Both the position numbers and the translations under genes were made by a program. From positions 35,544,042-35,604,041 of the forward strand of contig CM060734.1 of assembly GCA_030704615.1 (NCBI GenBank): DNA of 60,000 bases. Direction: 5' to 3'. The notes beneath the pieces are model-generated. The model searched no databases, was not told the origin of the DNA, and saw only the letters and a program-made list of their open reading frames with translations. Origin of the DNA: Takakia lepidozioides (Eukaryota; Streptophyta; Takakiopsida; Takakiales; Takakiaceae). This document shows, piece after piece, positions 40,101-49,953 of this stretch (the stretch's first letter is position 1; each line of letters starts with the position of its first letter).

Positions 40101-41907
40101 AGTTTGGCATTCCGTCCTTAAGCTCCCGACGAGATGAATTCAAGGTCAGATGGTGGGGTCAGCTGCAACATATGCCCAACACCAGATATCCTAAGTTAAT
40201 CGACTCTATATCTTGGAAACAGGACCGCCCTGTCAAACAGGCTAAGTCCTGGCAGAAGAGAGTAGAAGAGATTCTCAAGGACCTGGACCTGGATCCGCAA
40301 GTCTTGACCCTGCTGGATAAATCTAACTTGGAGGCTGTAGTGTCCAAAGCCATGTCTGTTGCCATGAGATTGTCTGATGAAAATGAAGTTAGGCAGAAAA
40401 CTTCCCTGAACTTGTTTCCAGTCAGTGACATGGGGGAGGACATCTTGGATGACCTCAAGGGTCTACCCACTCTCGGCACTAGACTGAAATTTAAACTCAG
40501 GGCAGGAAGCCTACCTTTGAACAGCAAACAGAAGCAGAGGAAAGGTAGAGTGCAATTGCCCGTTGTGTGGGCAATCTGAAGACAGTATTCATTCTCTGAT
40601 ACACTGTCCGGGGTTCTCTCACCAAAGAGAAGCTCTCTTCAAATTTATCAAGGGAATTATGCCTGTACCCCTGTTTACCAACTTTGAAAGTCTCAAGGCT
40701 GAGCCAAAATCTCAGGCCCTCCTGAGGCCTAGTTTTTGGGCAAATCACCCACAGCAGATTGATGCTTGTGTGAAGGGATTTCTAGAGGATATCTGGAAAA
40801 CCCGGATTAATTCTTACTACCAACATCAGCCCCTGACAGAGGTAGGTTCTGTCCCTTTTGTTCCCGCTCAAACTGGGCGCGGGGTCAATGGCCACAAGGC
40901 TACGGCAAACAACGTCTTATGAGTACAATCTCTCTCTCTCACAAATGGTGCTATACCAGCCCCAGTGGCACTCAATGTAGTGTAATCCAATTGTTGCCGA
41001 CTTTGTGCAATTTCAGGCTTGGGCCCTTGGGCATGATTCTCACAAATACCATTCGATTGTGAGGACCAGGGGAGCTTCAGTCCATAGTCCTCAAACCCTT
41101 GCAAAACATTCGGAGTCTTTGTTCAGAGAGAGAGAGAGGGAGTAGAGTCCACTCATAGACCATACATTTGTATGAGCTGCCCATGAGGACATAGTCTCAC
41201 AACCCTCCTCTGGCAGTTATGAAGCTCCAGTGACGATTGCATAGCCAATGGCCATAGCATCAAGGACACATTGCTCTGAAGACCAGTTAAACCTAACCTT
41301 GGCATGAAGACAAATTACATGTTCATTGGAAGAGTTACAGGATTTTGCAGTGAGATTTGGTGTGACACTTGTAGTCAAAGAGAAGACGAGTTTAAGGATT
41401 CGACTTGAATCAGCTAACTCGTGTCAATGTTTTGGGTTGGGTGGCAGTGTTTGGATAGGGGGCAGTATATTGGCCTCGTTGGGTTCTTTTCAGCAGATGT
41501 GGTTCTCTAAGTCAGAGTAAGTCTGTTGGAACTATCCAATTAGAAGATGTTTTGAACAGCAATGTTGAGGATTTGATTGCAAGACCAAAGCAATATCGAT
41601 GTTGAAATCTACTTGCCATGTCCGCCTACAGTTGTTGCAGCACTAGTAGTCAATCTGTCTCACTTTCTCTTGTCTATTTGCCTTTTTGGTCTCATCTCTC
41701 TTTCTTCTCCACTTGAATTAATTATGAGGTTGTGCAGTCACAATAGTGCAACAGATGATGTTTCTTGCTCTCTCTGCTCTGCTCAGAGGGTTTGTGTCAA
41801 TTCAAAGTCTAATGAGTGTATCTGTCTCTCAGCTGTTGTGCCTTTGGCTGTCTTGAAACAGGTATGAGGAGCATGGGCCAACTTATGTGCAAAGAAAATG
41901 TCCTTAG
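31174..41907 (+). CDS. ARP4: Actin-related protein 4 (nuclear ARP4/BAF53 type)
   Basis: Twenty coding exons, all with GT/AG borders and matching phases: 31174-31186, 31298-31389, 32132-32290, 32652-32725, 33642-33722, 34166-34226, 34485-34534, 34953-35007, 35095-35172, 35279-35332, 36435-36488, 37545-37605, 37926-37977, 38153-38219, 38359-38424, 38614-38676, 39012-39074, 39266-39330, 41448-41516, 41862-41907. The total is 440 residues; Arabidopsis ARP4 has 441. Exon 1 codes only MYGG and one base. The actin fold is clear: [16 protein letters not shown] (phosphate loop 1), [18 protein letters not shown] (phosphate loop 2), [19 protein letters not shown] (adenosine site) and a C-terminus ending QRKCP. 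Residues about 36-80 are the divergent acidic insert typical of ARP4. It works in the nucleus as a shared subunit of SWR1, INO80 and NuA4-type chromatin complexes and binds actin. Introns 10 and 18 hold LINE insertions and intron 11 a tandem duplication. Confidence 0.97.
35790..36196 (+). mobile_element. LINE family A, 5'-truncated copy with ORF2 C-terminus (reference copy)
   Basis: In ARP4 intron 10. The frame reads [21 protein letters not shown], then [19 protein letters not shown] and [14 protein letters not shown] to a stop. This is the cysteine/histidine-rich tail of a non-LTR ORF2. The 3' untranslated region has GCTTTTGGGCTGCTTCTGGC, TTTTGTCCCATAAGCTC, GAGCTTTCTGCGGATATTAT and an ATTTC-repeat tail. 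Sequence from about 35340 may also belong to it. This copy defines the 3' end used to recognise the shorter ones in the SET gene. Confidence 0.7.
36235..36304 (+). mobile_element. 70-bp LINE family B 3' end with 13-bp target duplication
   Basis: The inserted sequence (TTGTTCCGCTCAAACTGGGC to CTTATGAGTACAT) is the extreme 3' end of the LINE at 39345-40929. TCTCTTTGTGTGC flanks it perfectly on both sides (36222-36234 and 36305-36317), proving target-primed insertion into a TC-rich tract in ARP4 intron 10. Confidence 0.85.
36595..37085. repeat. Tandem duplication, period about 247 bp, in ARP4 intron 11
   Basis: Blocks such as GGTCTTCTTTGGC, CTCAGTATGTTGGTTGTG, ACCCACTGTCGGAGCTGAT and AGTAGGTGGGGAA occur twice at a spacing of about 245 bp with few differences. 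It is within the intron and does not touch exons. Confidence 0.8.
39345..40929 (+). mobile_element. LINE family B, 5'-truncated, in ARP4 intron 18
   Basis: The reverse transcriptase (39400-39740) has [17 protein letters not shown] and the catalytic FADD at about 39604-39615. After a frameshift comes [11 protein letters not shown] (39810-39840), then a second shift. A 246-codon frame (39839-40579; [23 protein letters not shown]) follows, and a C-terminal zinc motif ([14 protein letters not shown], from about 40566) ends at 40922. The 3' end is GCAAACAACGTCTTATGAGT. TC microsatellite lies at both junctions (39334-39349 and 40930-40940). The 5' half, including the endonuclease, is absent and frameshifts make it inactive. 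Confidence 0.8.
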
Positions 41908-42454
41908 ATAAGAATTATACACTCTTTTCACACATGTATGACATAAAACTAATTACCGTGAAGTGAGAGTTGTGTCTGAGATGGAGGTTCCTCCTATAAC
42001 GGATGACAGTGGCCAATTTTGAGGGTACATTCTGTGGAGAATGCGGTTGAAGAATTTCTCTTTTGTTGTGCATCAAAATTCTTTTAGAGATGGCTTTCAT
42101 TGTACAATTCTTTTATGTTGAGCTGGTAGTTGTGCACAGTAGACACTACTACTATGACCATGTACTAAAAAATCTGTTGTCTATAATGGGATCTATGAGA
42201 CATTTTTGTTGTTTTCCCTTGTGCAACACAGGTCATTGCAGCATTAGCAACTTCTGAGTTTGGAACACCAGTTATTATGTGCTATGTGATGCGGGGAATG
42301 GGGGCTAGATGTGGTTTAAGCAATCGTATGTAATATGTATCCACTCAGTCCATCTTGCCCAGTGGGTTTCTCAGGCTTCTTCAGGGATATAAGAAGGATA
42401 AGGAAGCACTTTGTGGTACTAGCAGAGGCTTACTGCATGTGCCAGGTTTTATGG
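41908..42454. other. ARP4 3' untranslated and intergenic sequence
   Basis: No frame or RNA gene supported. The ARP4 polyadenylation site must lie here, but no single signal is convincing. Confidence 0.5.
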
Positions 42455-42830
42455 AGATCATTTTGACCCCCCATAAACACATACAAAGGACCCTACTAAT
42501 GAAAAAGGCTGTTTGGCTTGAAAGTTTTAATGCATTTAGCTAGGATACCATAGCACATGTCTATGTGGGAGGTAGGAGGAAGAAAGAGCTTGGTCAAAGC
42601 TCAAGTTTCATACTTTGCAAGATCCAAAAACAAGAAAATTCCCCCTTAAAACACAAAAAACTCTCCTCTTGTTTGTGGTGAGGTTCTCCACAATTTGCTG
42701 GGCGGATGTGCATGGTAGGCAAGGTGAATATGATAAGGTTCAAATTTTTGGATCTAATATGGTAGGTGTGTAGCCTCAATTGGAGGCTGAAATTTACCCA
42801 ATGGCGGGCCCTTAACCCTTAAGGGCCAAA
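42455..42830. repeat. Non-coding repeat, copy 1
   Basis: Aligns over its length with 43485-43900 in the same direction. Shared blocks are AAACACATACAAAGGACCCT, TGGTCAAAGCTCAA, AGGTAGGTGTGTAGCCTCA and CCCAATGG-GGGC. It ends in a perfect palindrome GGCCCTTAA-CCC-TTAAGGGCC (42807-42827). Confidence 0.75.
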
Positions 42831-43484
42831 GAGATTTGATTCAGGTTATGAGGAAGAAGATTTTTTTCTCTACTTTTCGCAGATCTTAATATTTTTCAAT
42901 GGTTTCAACTACAATTAATATTCTGGCAACATGGCCCACCTTCTCATATTGAAAGCCGTACATTCTAATAAATTCTCTGACATGTAGATTTTCTAGAAAA
43001 TGTAGGGGTTAGGAGCACGGGAAGGAGTCACGTAGAGTTGAGTTGAGCATCTGCGTGGTCGATATAATTGGCACACGTTTAGCGGTCAAATTGCCATATG
43101 CATGCCGGCGGTGGATTACACACCCAGTCCATCCACCATGACAAGAAACCTACCCGCTTCCTGGCACCCGCTGCGAGTACTGTTGGAGAACCCAGCGACC
43201 AACTTCACTTTGAAATGGAGGTTGAAAGTCTACGTGGCCCTTCAACAGTCGCCGAGAACCTCTACCGGAGTAGGTAATTTGCAGGCATGTGGGCAGGAAA
43301 GTAACTTGGCCCACTCGAGGGCCCACATTTGTAGATTGTACCGTTGAATCTAGTTTCTTTTTTTCTAGGCTCACTATTGTTTTACATTTCACACCCTCAC
43401 CAGAGCGATTGAGTGAAACATCTTTTTTTTTAATCAAGGAGTGGATTTCTTGTGAGGGCTCACTTTGAATTAATAAGCTATGGA
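42831..43484. other. Non-coding spacer between the two repeat copies
   Basis: An 81-codon frame (43102-43347) shows no recognisable feature. Confidence 0.45.
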
Positions 43485-43900
43485 GGACATTTTGCCCTCA
43501 CCTCAAACACATACAAAGGACCCTAATAAAATGAAAGGTTGTTTGATTTGAAACTTCCACAATAGTTGGCTATGACAACATACCACATTTCTATGTGGGA
43601 GACAAGAGCAGGAAAAATCCACCCATCACCTAAATAGTTTGGTCAAAGCTCAAATTCTATACTTTACAAAATCCCAAAAAAAAAACCGTCTCACTAAAGC
43701 ACTAAAATCTCTCATAATTTATAGTGAATTTTTCCACAATTTGATGAGTACATGTATATGGTAGACAAGATAAACCTGGCAAGGTTCATTTTTTTGGATG
43801 TATCAGGTAGGTGTGTAGCCTCAGTTAACTAACTAGAGGTTACTTTTTTTAGGGGTAAAATTTGCCCAATGGTGGGCTCTTATGGTTAAGGGATAAAGCA
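43485..43900. repeat. Non-coding repeat, copy 2
   Basis: A diverged direct copy of 42455-42830 (about 70% by eye). The terminal palindrome is degraded to GGGCTCTTATGGTTAAGGG. Confidence 0.7.
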
Positions 43901-45581
43901 TACCATGATAGTGCAAAAAATAAAATAAAATAGTGCAGCCCCGACTTCACCAAATTTAGTCCATAGATGAAATATGGATGTCATCCACTCAAGTCAAGTC
44001 TTTATGCTTATTCTCTCTATGCTTATTGAGCTTTCTTTTAATTAGTGGATGGTCCGGCTGAGAAAGTTCAGAAAGTTCAGAAAATGCAAAAATCAGGATT
44101 GAAGTAAATTACAACAGATTCATACAGATAACATGCTACATGCGGGTTTGAGAGTTTTGTTTGTTGAACCTGTACGAAATAGAGTCCTATTGAGAAGTTT
44201 GACAATCCCAGTGCCCCCAGCCGCAACTTCGCCAACCCCAAGCACTCCACCTGCACCAAGCCCCTCACCAAGCCTGCTCCCCTCTACTCCTCTGACCCCT
44301 GCAGCAACCACAACCACAACCACAACCAACTTAGCATACCCTGAAGATAGGAAAAAACTACTTACACTGGTACTCAAACCAGTAGTTGTAGTGTTTGTGG
44401 CGGCACCAAATTGGAAGCCACTAGTGAGTCACTTGAAACCCAACCCACATAATACTAGAACTATCTAGAAAGTCAACTAGTGAACTACTAAAAATAGCTA
44501 GTGACTACCTACCTACGTGGCCCACACCCTACATTCATGGGCCATGTGCTCCCCCATTTTGTTTTTGGGTTTGACACCTCACAAGTTAAATTATCCCAAC
44601 CCACAACCCCTCTCCCTGCCACCTCATTCGTCAAACCCTCTAATTCCTGGACCACAGTAACTCCTGGACCACTCTAGAATCAGCGCCGAATGAAACTGCT
44701 CTACATATTTGCTGAGAATCAAATACATCAAATACAAAATTTTCTGAATTTTGGATGGAGAATTATTCCAGTAAGTTGTAGAGACTCTGAACACATCCAT
44801 TTATCTCAACACGTCCCACATTTTGGTGATTTTGAATTTTATTAGATAGAAAAACAATTCCCAAAACATGCCTAACCCATGAACTGTTTGGTGATGTGGC
44901 ACACTAACCAACACCTTACCAGTCTTTATCTCAAAACATTAATTTTATTCTTAAGTGTAATTAGGGTCTAAAATAGGTCACTCATGGAGGGTTCAGGGAC
45001 ATCCACATTTCGATCTAGATAGCAGTGTGAAAAGGGGCAATCATATGGCAAAGATATTTTGTTGACAGAGAGGAGGAGGGTCGTAGGCAAAGACAGGCAG
45101 GGTGTGCGGGTAGCATCCCTGTAAGAAGGTCTCGTGCTGAACATCCTGCAAGCCAGGTTCCATCTCGTTGGAAGGATTGTCGAGATGGGCTCTGATAGTT
45201 GAAAGAGAGCCGGGCCAAGGAGTGGAAGCGATCTGGCATGGAAGCGGAAGAGAAACACGTGTAGGATTGACAGTCCTGGAAAGAAGAGTAGCGCCGGTCT
45301 GAACAGATTGGCGCCTACAGGTGCTCCTTGGTCTCATGACGGATCGAGGACTTAGTGGACAGAGGTGAATGTTTGCATTCCTCAGCAATCTCTTACGTAC
45401 ACAAGTTCTTGCAGCACCTCGTGGATCTCTCCTATCCACATGTCGATCTACAGGTTCATCCTGACTCTGATCTGCTCGGTGTTTGCATTCCTACCCTTTA
45501 TATTGATGTTAAAAGGCGTGAAGTCTTGCTACATATTACCTGTACCTGACATTTGCACTCAGGGGCATCCCTAAGTTTTCA
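43901..45581. other. Intergenic, no supported gene
   Basis: A Pro/Thr-rich frame at 44133-44468 and minus-strand frames at 44968-45439 have low complexity or no recognisable motif. No RNA gene seen. Confidence 0.45.
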
Positions 45582-46754
45582 AATTTTGGTTGGCAGGACT
45601 CTGGCTCACCTCAATCCCTTGGATACTTGTAAAGGTGGACATCAGATACCAGGAGAGCTGACACAAAGCTGCACTATGTGGATAGCATGCGTACTGCCAA
45701 TTGTCTAAGAGTAACATGACTCCCACATAGAGTACAGAGGGAGAGAGGATACACGACGGAGCTACACAGTACACCTGTGCAGCACCTCTTCAAATTATTA
45801 ATGACGTAAAGCCTTATTTTAGGTAGCTACTTAGGGTAGCATGACTCCCACACAGACAGAGGGAGAGAGGACATACCAACTGAGCAGCTGCACAGTACCA
45901 TCACTACTGCACATCCATCCTCTCTAAATTATTGTCACTGTACATAGCCTACGGCACGAAGTGATCAGGTCCCATGTCTTAGAACAGAAAACTTCTCCAA
46001 CCATATTAACCGGACCTGCCTCATGAGGCCCATGCTACTCTATCTCAGTGGCGGCTCACTCATTGGCGCAGGTGGAAGGTGGCCAAGCACAGCAGGGAGC
46101 ATCGATGGTTCTTCCCTGCAAGCAGTCGCAGACAACTGATTTGCATCTCGTCCCTCCTCAGTGAAGCAGTTCTCGCTGGTGAATATGAGTATGAAGACGC
46201 TGAACTTGCAAAAATAATATTTTAATATTTATGTTATTATTGCAAGTTCAGCATCTTCATATTCACATTCACCAGCGAGAACTGCTTACCGAGGAGGGAC
46301 TGAACTATATAGCAGATTGTTAGATGATGCTTTTATGGCAAATAGCTTCAAGTTAATATTGCATGGACAAGTTTGGCATGGAGAGTGGCATGGAGTTGGC
46401 ATGCACAGTGGCATAGAGTAGCATGCGCCCCATGCGACAGGTCAGGTTAATATGGCATGGACATGTTTTCCGTTCTAAGACCTGGGGCCTGATCATTCCC
46501 TGCAGTAATTAAGCTATGTACATACAATAAGGCTAGGCCATGGACAATAATTTGAAGAGGATGCATGCGCAGTACGTAGTAATGAACAGGTGTACTCTGT
46601 AGCTTGGTCTCATATCCTCTCTCCCTCTGTCTCCCTGTAACTACACTTAGACAATTTCAATACACTCATGAATTTGACTTTTTTATTAAATTCCATGTGT
46701 ATCTGATGTCCACCTTTACAGGTAACCAAGAAATCTATCGAGGTAAACCAAATT
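45582..46754. repeat. Large imperfect inverted repeat (about 1.2 kb palindrome)
   Basis: The left arm 45582-46210 mirrors the right arm 46241-46754. The centre is TGAACTTGCA (46201-46210) against TGCAAGTTCA (46241-46250), flanked by GCAGTTCTCGCTGGTGAAT and its inverse. Further out GATCAGG...TCTTAGAAC...CATATTAACC...CATGCTACTCTAT, then ACAGAGGGAGAGAGGATA and GTAAAGGTGGACATCAGATA, are all mirrored. The left arm is longer because it carries an internal direct duplication (about 45720-45800 and 45845-45940). No frame of note. Confidence 0.85.
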
Positions 46755-46810
46755 AGTTCTGCATAGTTTTGTACAAGTGAGCCTAGTAGCTTGTCAGATT
46801 CTTACGATCC

Positions 46811-46954
46811 TCTTCTTCAAGATGAGGAAGTACTGCAGATTGTCAAATGGGAATGTAGGTATTATGCATGTTGGAAAACCACTCTTCTTCAAGATGAGGA
46901 AGTACTGCAGATTGTCAAATGGGAATGTAGGTATTATGCATGTTGGGAAACCAC
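46811..46954. repeat. 72-bp tandem duplication spanning the TRIM's left edge
   Basis: 46811-46882 and 46883-46954 differ at one base. Each unit ends with the first 14 bases of the TRIM LTR (TGTTGGAAAACCAC), so the duplication arose after the TRIM was inserted. Confidence 0.9.
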
Positions 46955-46962
46955 TGGCATAT

Positions 46963-47033
46963 GGTCGGGCTAGGGATTGAACCTAGGACCTCCCCCATTT
47001 CGGTGGGGTGCTCTACCATTGAGCTACCTGTCC
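46963..47033 (-). ncRNA. tRNA-like sequence in the TRIM 3' LTR
   Basis: 71 nt on the minus strand with full tRNA geometry. The acceptor pairs GGACAGG with CCCGACC (5 of 7). A D arm GCTC-AATGGTA-GAGC, an anticodon arm CCCC/GGGG with loop CCGAAAT, a 5-nt variable loop and a T arm CTAGG-TTCAATC-CCTAG follow. U33 is replaced by C, so it is unlikely to decode. The A and B boxes are intact. Confidence 0.7.
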
Positions 47034-47182
47034 CTTTTTGTTCTCAGAGTGCCGTGCAAGGGCTATAGCCTTGACACCTCCAACACTCCCCCTCAAGGCA
47101 TAGCCCTTATGCTAATGCCCACCCATTCTGACCACCGCCCCAACCTTGGCTCTGATACCATGTTGGAAAACCACTGGCGTAT

Positions 47183-47253
47183 GGTCTGGCTAGGGATTGA
47201 ACCTAGGACCTCCCCCATTCCGGTGGGGTGCTCTACCATTGAGCTACCCGTCC
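47183..47253 (-). ncRNA. tRNA-like sequence in the TRIM 5' LTR
   Basis: 71 nt on the minus strand, the partner of 46963-47033. It has the A box TAGCTCAATGG, the B box GGTTCAATCCC, perfect D and T stems, acceptor GGACGGG/CCAGACC (5 of 7 pairs) and anticodon loop CCGGAAT. A TTTT run (plus 47167-47170) lies about 12 nt downstream, in the position of a Pol III terminator. A Pol III transcript would start within the LTR and end near its 3' edge. Confidence 0.7.
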
Positions 47254-47305
47254 CTTTCTGTTCTCAGAGTGCCGTGCAAGGGCTATAGCCTTGACACCTC
47301 CAACA

Positions 47306-48114
47306 CTGCAAAGAGAGCAGATCCAGCAGAGTATACGAAAGAGTACACGAAGCATAGCAGCTTATCAGATTCCACATGCATCTCATTCTGGGAGGACTCT
47401 CCGTCCAGTCATGCCTGGGCTTATAATGATTATAGGCGGCTAGTCTCATGACAATTCCAAATACGAACTGTGATGTTCCATATCTCAATATATAGTCTGT
47501 TGACGAAGTCGATCACTGTTACTCGATCTTGTTGCAGAAAAGCTCAGCAATTTCATTGCGAAAGGGAAGTGCGGTCCTAGCGGCTCATATTTGACTAGTT
47601 GCACCAAGGAGGGAGGAGATAATTATACCAAGGGGAACAGATATTTCCCCGTCTCAAAATGCGGGGAAAGGTGTGCTTGTCCACCAGGCATCTGCGCCAA
47701 GGAGCGACTATCTAGTGGCACAGTAAGGAAGGGGTCTCAAATGGCAGCGGCTGGTCCCAGGTCAGGAATGGAAGACCTAGGGCTTAATTCTTTGCATTAG
47801 CTACATGCCATAAGCCTTCACATGCCATCATTAGTTTGAAGAGGATACATGCGCAGAAGCGATACACCCGGGTGTAGGTTAATCATATATGATGAGGCTC
47901 TCTCTCTCTCTCTAGGTAGAAATCCTGCATCGAGGATTACAAATGGAGTACTCTAGTGCGCTGAAGTGGATTTGATGAGGTTTGTATAGCAAGCAGAGCA
48001 GATCATAATAAGGACATACTAAGATGAGCTAGAATGCAGGTGTATCTTGCTATGCATTAGTGGTCCCCAGCATGTAATTCGTTCTGATTGCAGCAATAGC
48101 TCTCCCTGCACCTA
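47306..48114. other. Non-coding spacer between the TRIM and the second chromovirus
   Basis: A 69-codon frame at 47591-47800 is unsupported. 47835-47870 has a short resemblance to the right arm of the large palindrome (TTTGAAGAGGATACATGCGC). A CT microsatellite lies at about 47899-47915. Confidence 0.45.
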
Positions 48115-48887
48115 TGTTAGGTGCCTTGAACAAAGATCGAGACGTGTCAACCAGTTTGGTGAAGCAAGTGACTGCTAGAATATCGCCGAACTGACAGTTG
48201 CAGGTAAAATGGAGCAGGCTCGTGTGCATGAAGAGATCCACGATTAGGGATTTTGAAGAAGGCTTGGAGATGGCAAGTGTGGAGAAGATGAGGATGATGG
48301 TGTACTGGCGGCGAGAGCAGATCTGCTCTCGACAGGAAATCAGACTTAGCATGGCGTGGTGGTTGGGTGGACCGGATGCTGTAACCGGTGTTGTGCTTAC
48401 AGAGTTGTAAGTCGATGTTAGAATAGACGTCACAGGCCTTTGTTGGTTTGTAGCAGCAGCAGGGGCTATGATCTCTCTTTTGTACAGAGCGATGGTGTAA
48501 ATACTATGACTAAGGTCTCACAAGTGCTAATTTGAAAAGGGGCAGTTTAGAGTTGATTCTAGTCACTGTTTGTGAATACACTTCCGTGAAGAACAGGGCT
48601 GAACTATCTTTGGACTGGAGTGATCTCTGTTACGATCTGAACCAAAGAATTGTGACTGGAATAAGAGAGGCTGGTTACCAGGGATCCATACTGGTTTTGG
48701 ATTGAATTGAGGCCCTATGATTATGAAGAGAGAAGTGCCTTGGAAATGTTGTTGATTTTCCTGTTGGATGTAATCAAGCAAGTAGTTTTCTTTGGAGTTT
48801 TGGTAAATACCCTATGAACAGCAAAACAAGCAGAGCGCCTGAAATTGGTCATAGTTGGATAGAGGAAAGAGTGTCAGACCTCTTTCA
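48115..48887 (+). repeat. 5' LTR (773 bp) of the second chromovirus
   Basis: Boundaries TG...CA, preceded by ACCTA and followed after two bases by the primer-binding site. No clear TATA box was picked out. Confidence 0.93.
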
Positions 48888-48889
48888 AG

Positions 48890-48901
48890 TGGTATCAGAG
48901 C
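48890..48901 (+). other. Primer-binding site (initiator tRNA-Met)
   Basis: TGGTATCAGAGC, followed by AGG, two bases after the 5' LTR. Confidence 0.92.
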
Positions 48902-48966
48902 AGGTTTGCGATCGGGGAGAACAGATCGTCAGTTTTGGAATTTCTAGAAATTGGGTAATTGTGTGA

Positions 48967-49953
48967 ATGAGCCAGATCTCGTTCGACTCTATGAGCACAC
49001 ACCCTGGTGACGACGATCAGGATAGTGAAATGGCTGGAGACCGTGAGCGCTCAGATGCGGCCAGTCTGCACCGAGCTTCAGATCGCGAACATGGGAGTCA
49101 GTTGTTTTCCCAGCAGCAGATGGAGGCCTTAGGTACTTTGATTCGATCTGAGATACAGAAATTGGCCCCTGCACAAGCTCAAACTGAAAAACGATCTAGG
49201 GATCTGCCTATGAGTGAGCCACTGAATGAGGACGAATCTGAGGCCGATTCCCATGAGGCCAAGATGAAAAGAAGCAAGGAAGTCACCAGGGAGATCAGAA
49301 GATTGGTGAAGTTGCCAGAATTCTATGGTAAGCCATCTGTCAAGCCTGAGGAAATATTGTCTTTCCTGGATACATTAGAAGAGTTCTTTGAGGACGATTA
49401 TTTAGAGGAAGCCAAGATACAGACAGCTGCTCTACAGCTCCATGATGCCGCCAAGCTATGGTGGTCGCGCCAGAAGCAGGAACGCCGTGAACACAAGAAA
49501 CCACTTGTGGATAGTTGAGCTATGTTTAAGACACTGTTCTTAGCCCACTACCTACCTGGCGACTATGCACACAAGATGAAAGTTGAATTGTTCTGGCTGA
49601 AACAGGAGACTCTGAGCGTGGGAGAGTTTAAGACGAGATTTGAAACCCATGCCAGTTATTTCCCCTCGTTGAGTGAAGAGGACAGAGTTGATTTTTTTGT
49701 TGATGGCCTCAGTGATTCTCTCAAATTTAAGGTCAAAGCCCACAACCCTTGTACCGAGGCAGAAGCATATCGTTTGGCCTGTAATTTTGAGAACGAAGTG
49801 AGGGCACAACGTTCTTCAAATTTTGCTCGTGGCACGGCAGAGTTCAAGCCTAGATCATCTCGTCCTTGGCAGTCACCAGCGAAGAGAGGGAATTGGAAGA
49901 GGTTTAAACCAGTTAAGAAGGTGGGGATCAAACTATACAGAGACCGCCAATGA
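48967..49953 (+). pseudogene. gag: gag of the second chromovirus, with in-frame TGA
   Basis: The frame opens at ATG 48967 (MSQISFDSMS). An acidic N-terminus is followed by the capsid domain (KLPEFYGKPSVKPEEILSFL, AAKLWWSRQKQ). TGA at 49516-49518 replaces what is normally Trp in the xSWxxF block; the same frame continues (AMFKTLFLAHYLPGD) to 49953. A change of frame then leads into the zinc knuckle CFLCHEPGHRAAEC (about 50007-50050), which is read with pol. Confidence 0.85.

Larger units (their letters stand above)
46941..47305 (-). mobile_element. TRIM retrotransposon (365 bp) with a tRNA-like gene in each LTR
   Basis: Two 145-bp LTRs (46941-47085 and 47161-47305) flank a 75-bp interior. On the minus strand the LTR begins TGTTGGAGG and ends CCAACA. 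The 5' LTR is followed directly by TGGTATCAGAGCC (primer site, plus 47148-47160). The 3' LTR is preceded by the polypurine tract TTGAGGGGGAG (plus 47086-47096). The flanks are ATGCA and CTGCA, probably a 5-bp target duplication with one change. There is no coding capacity, so reverse transcriptase and integrase must come from other elements. Each LTR carries a tRNA-like cloverleaf, annotated separately. Confidence 0.9.

Noticed and set aside
44133-44468. Pro/Thr-rich 111-codon frame
   Set aside because: Low-complexity CCA/ACC repeats; no splice context or homologue recalled.
46963-47253. The TRIM tRNA-like units as functional decoding tRNA genes
   Set aside because: U33 is C in both, two acceptor mismatches each, and the anticodon differs between copies; they look like promoter or structural relics within LTRs rather than translating tRNAs.
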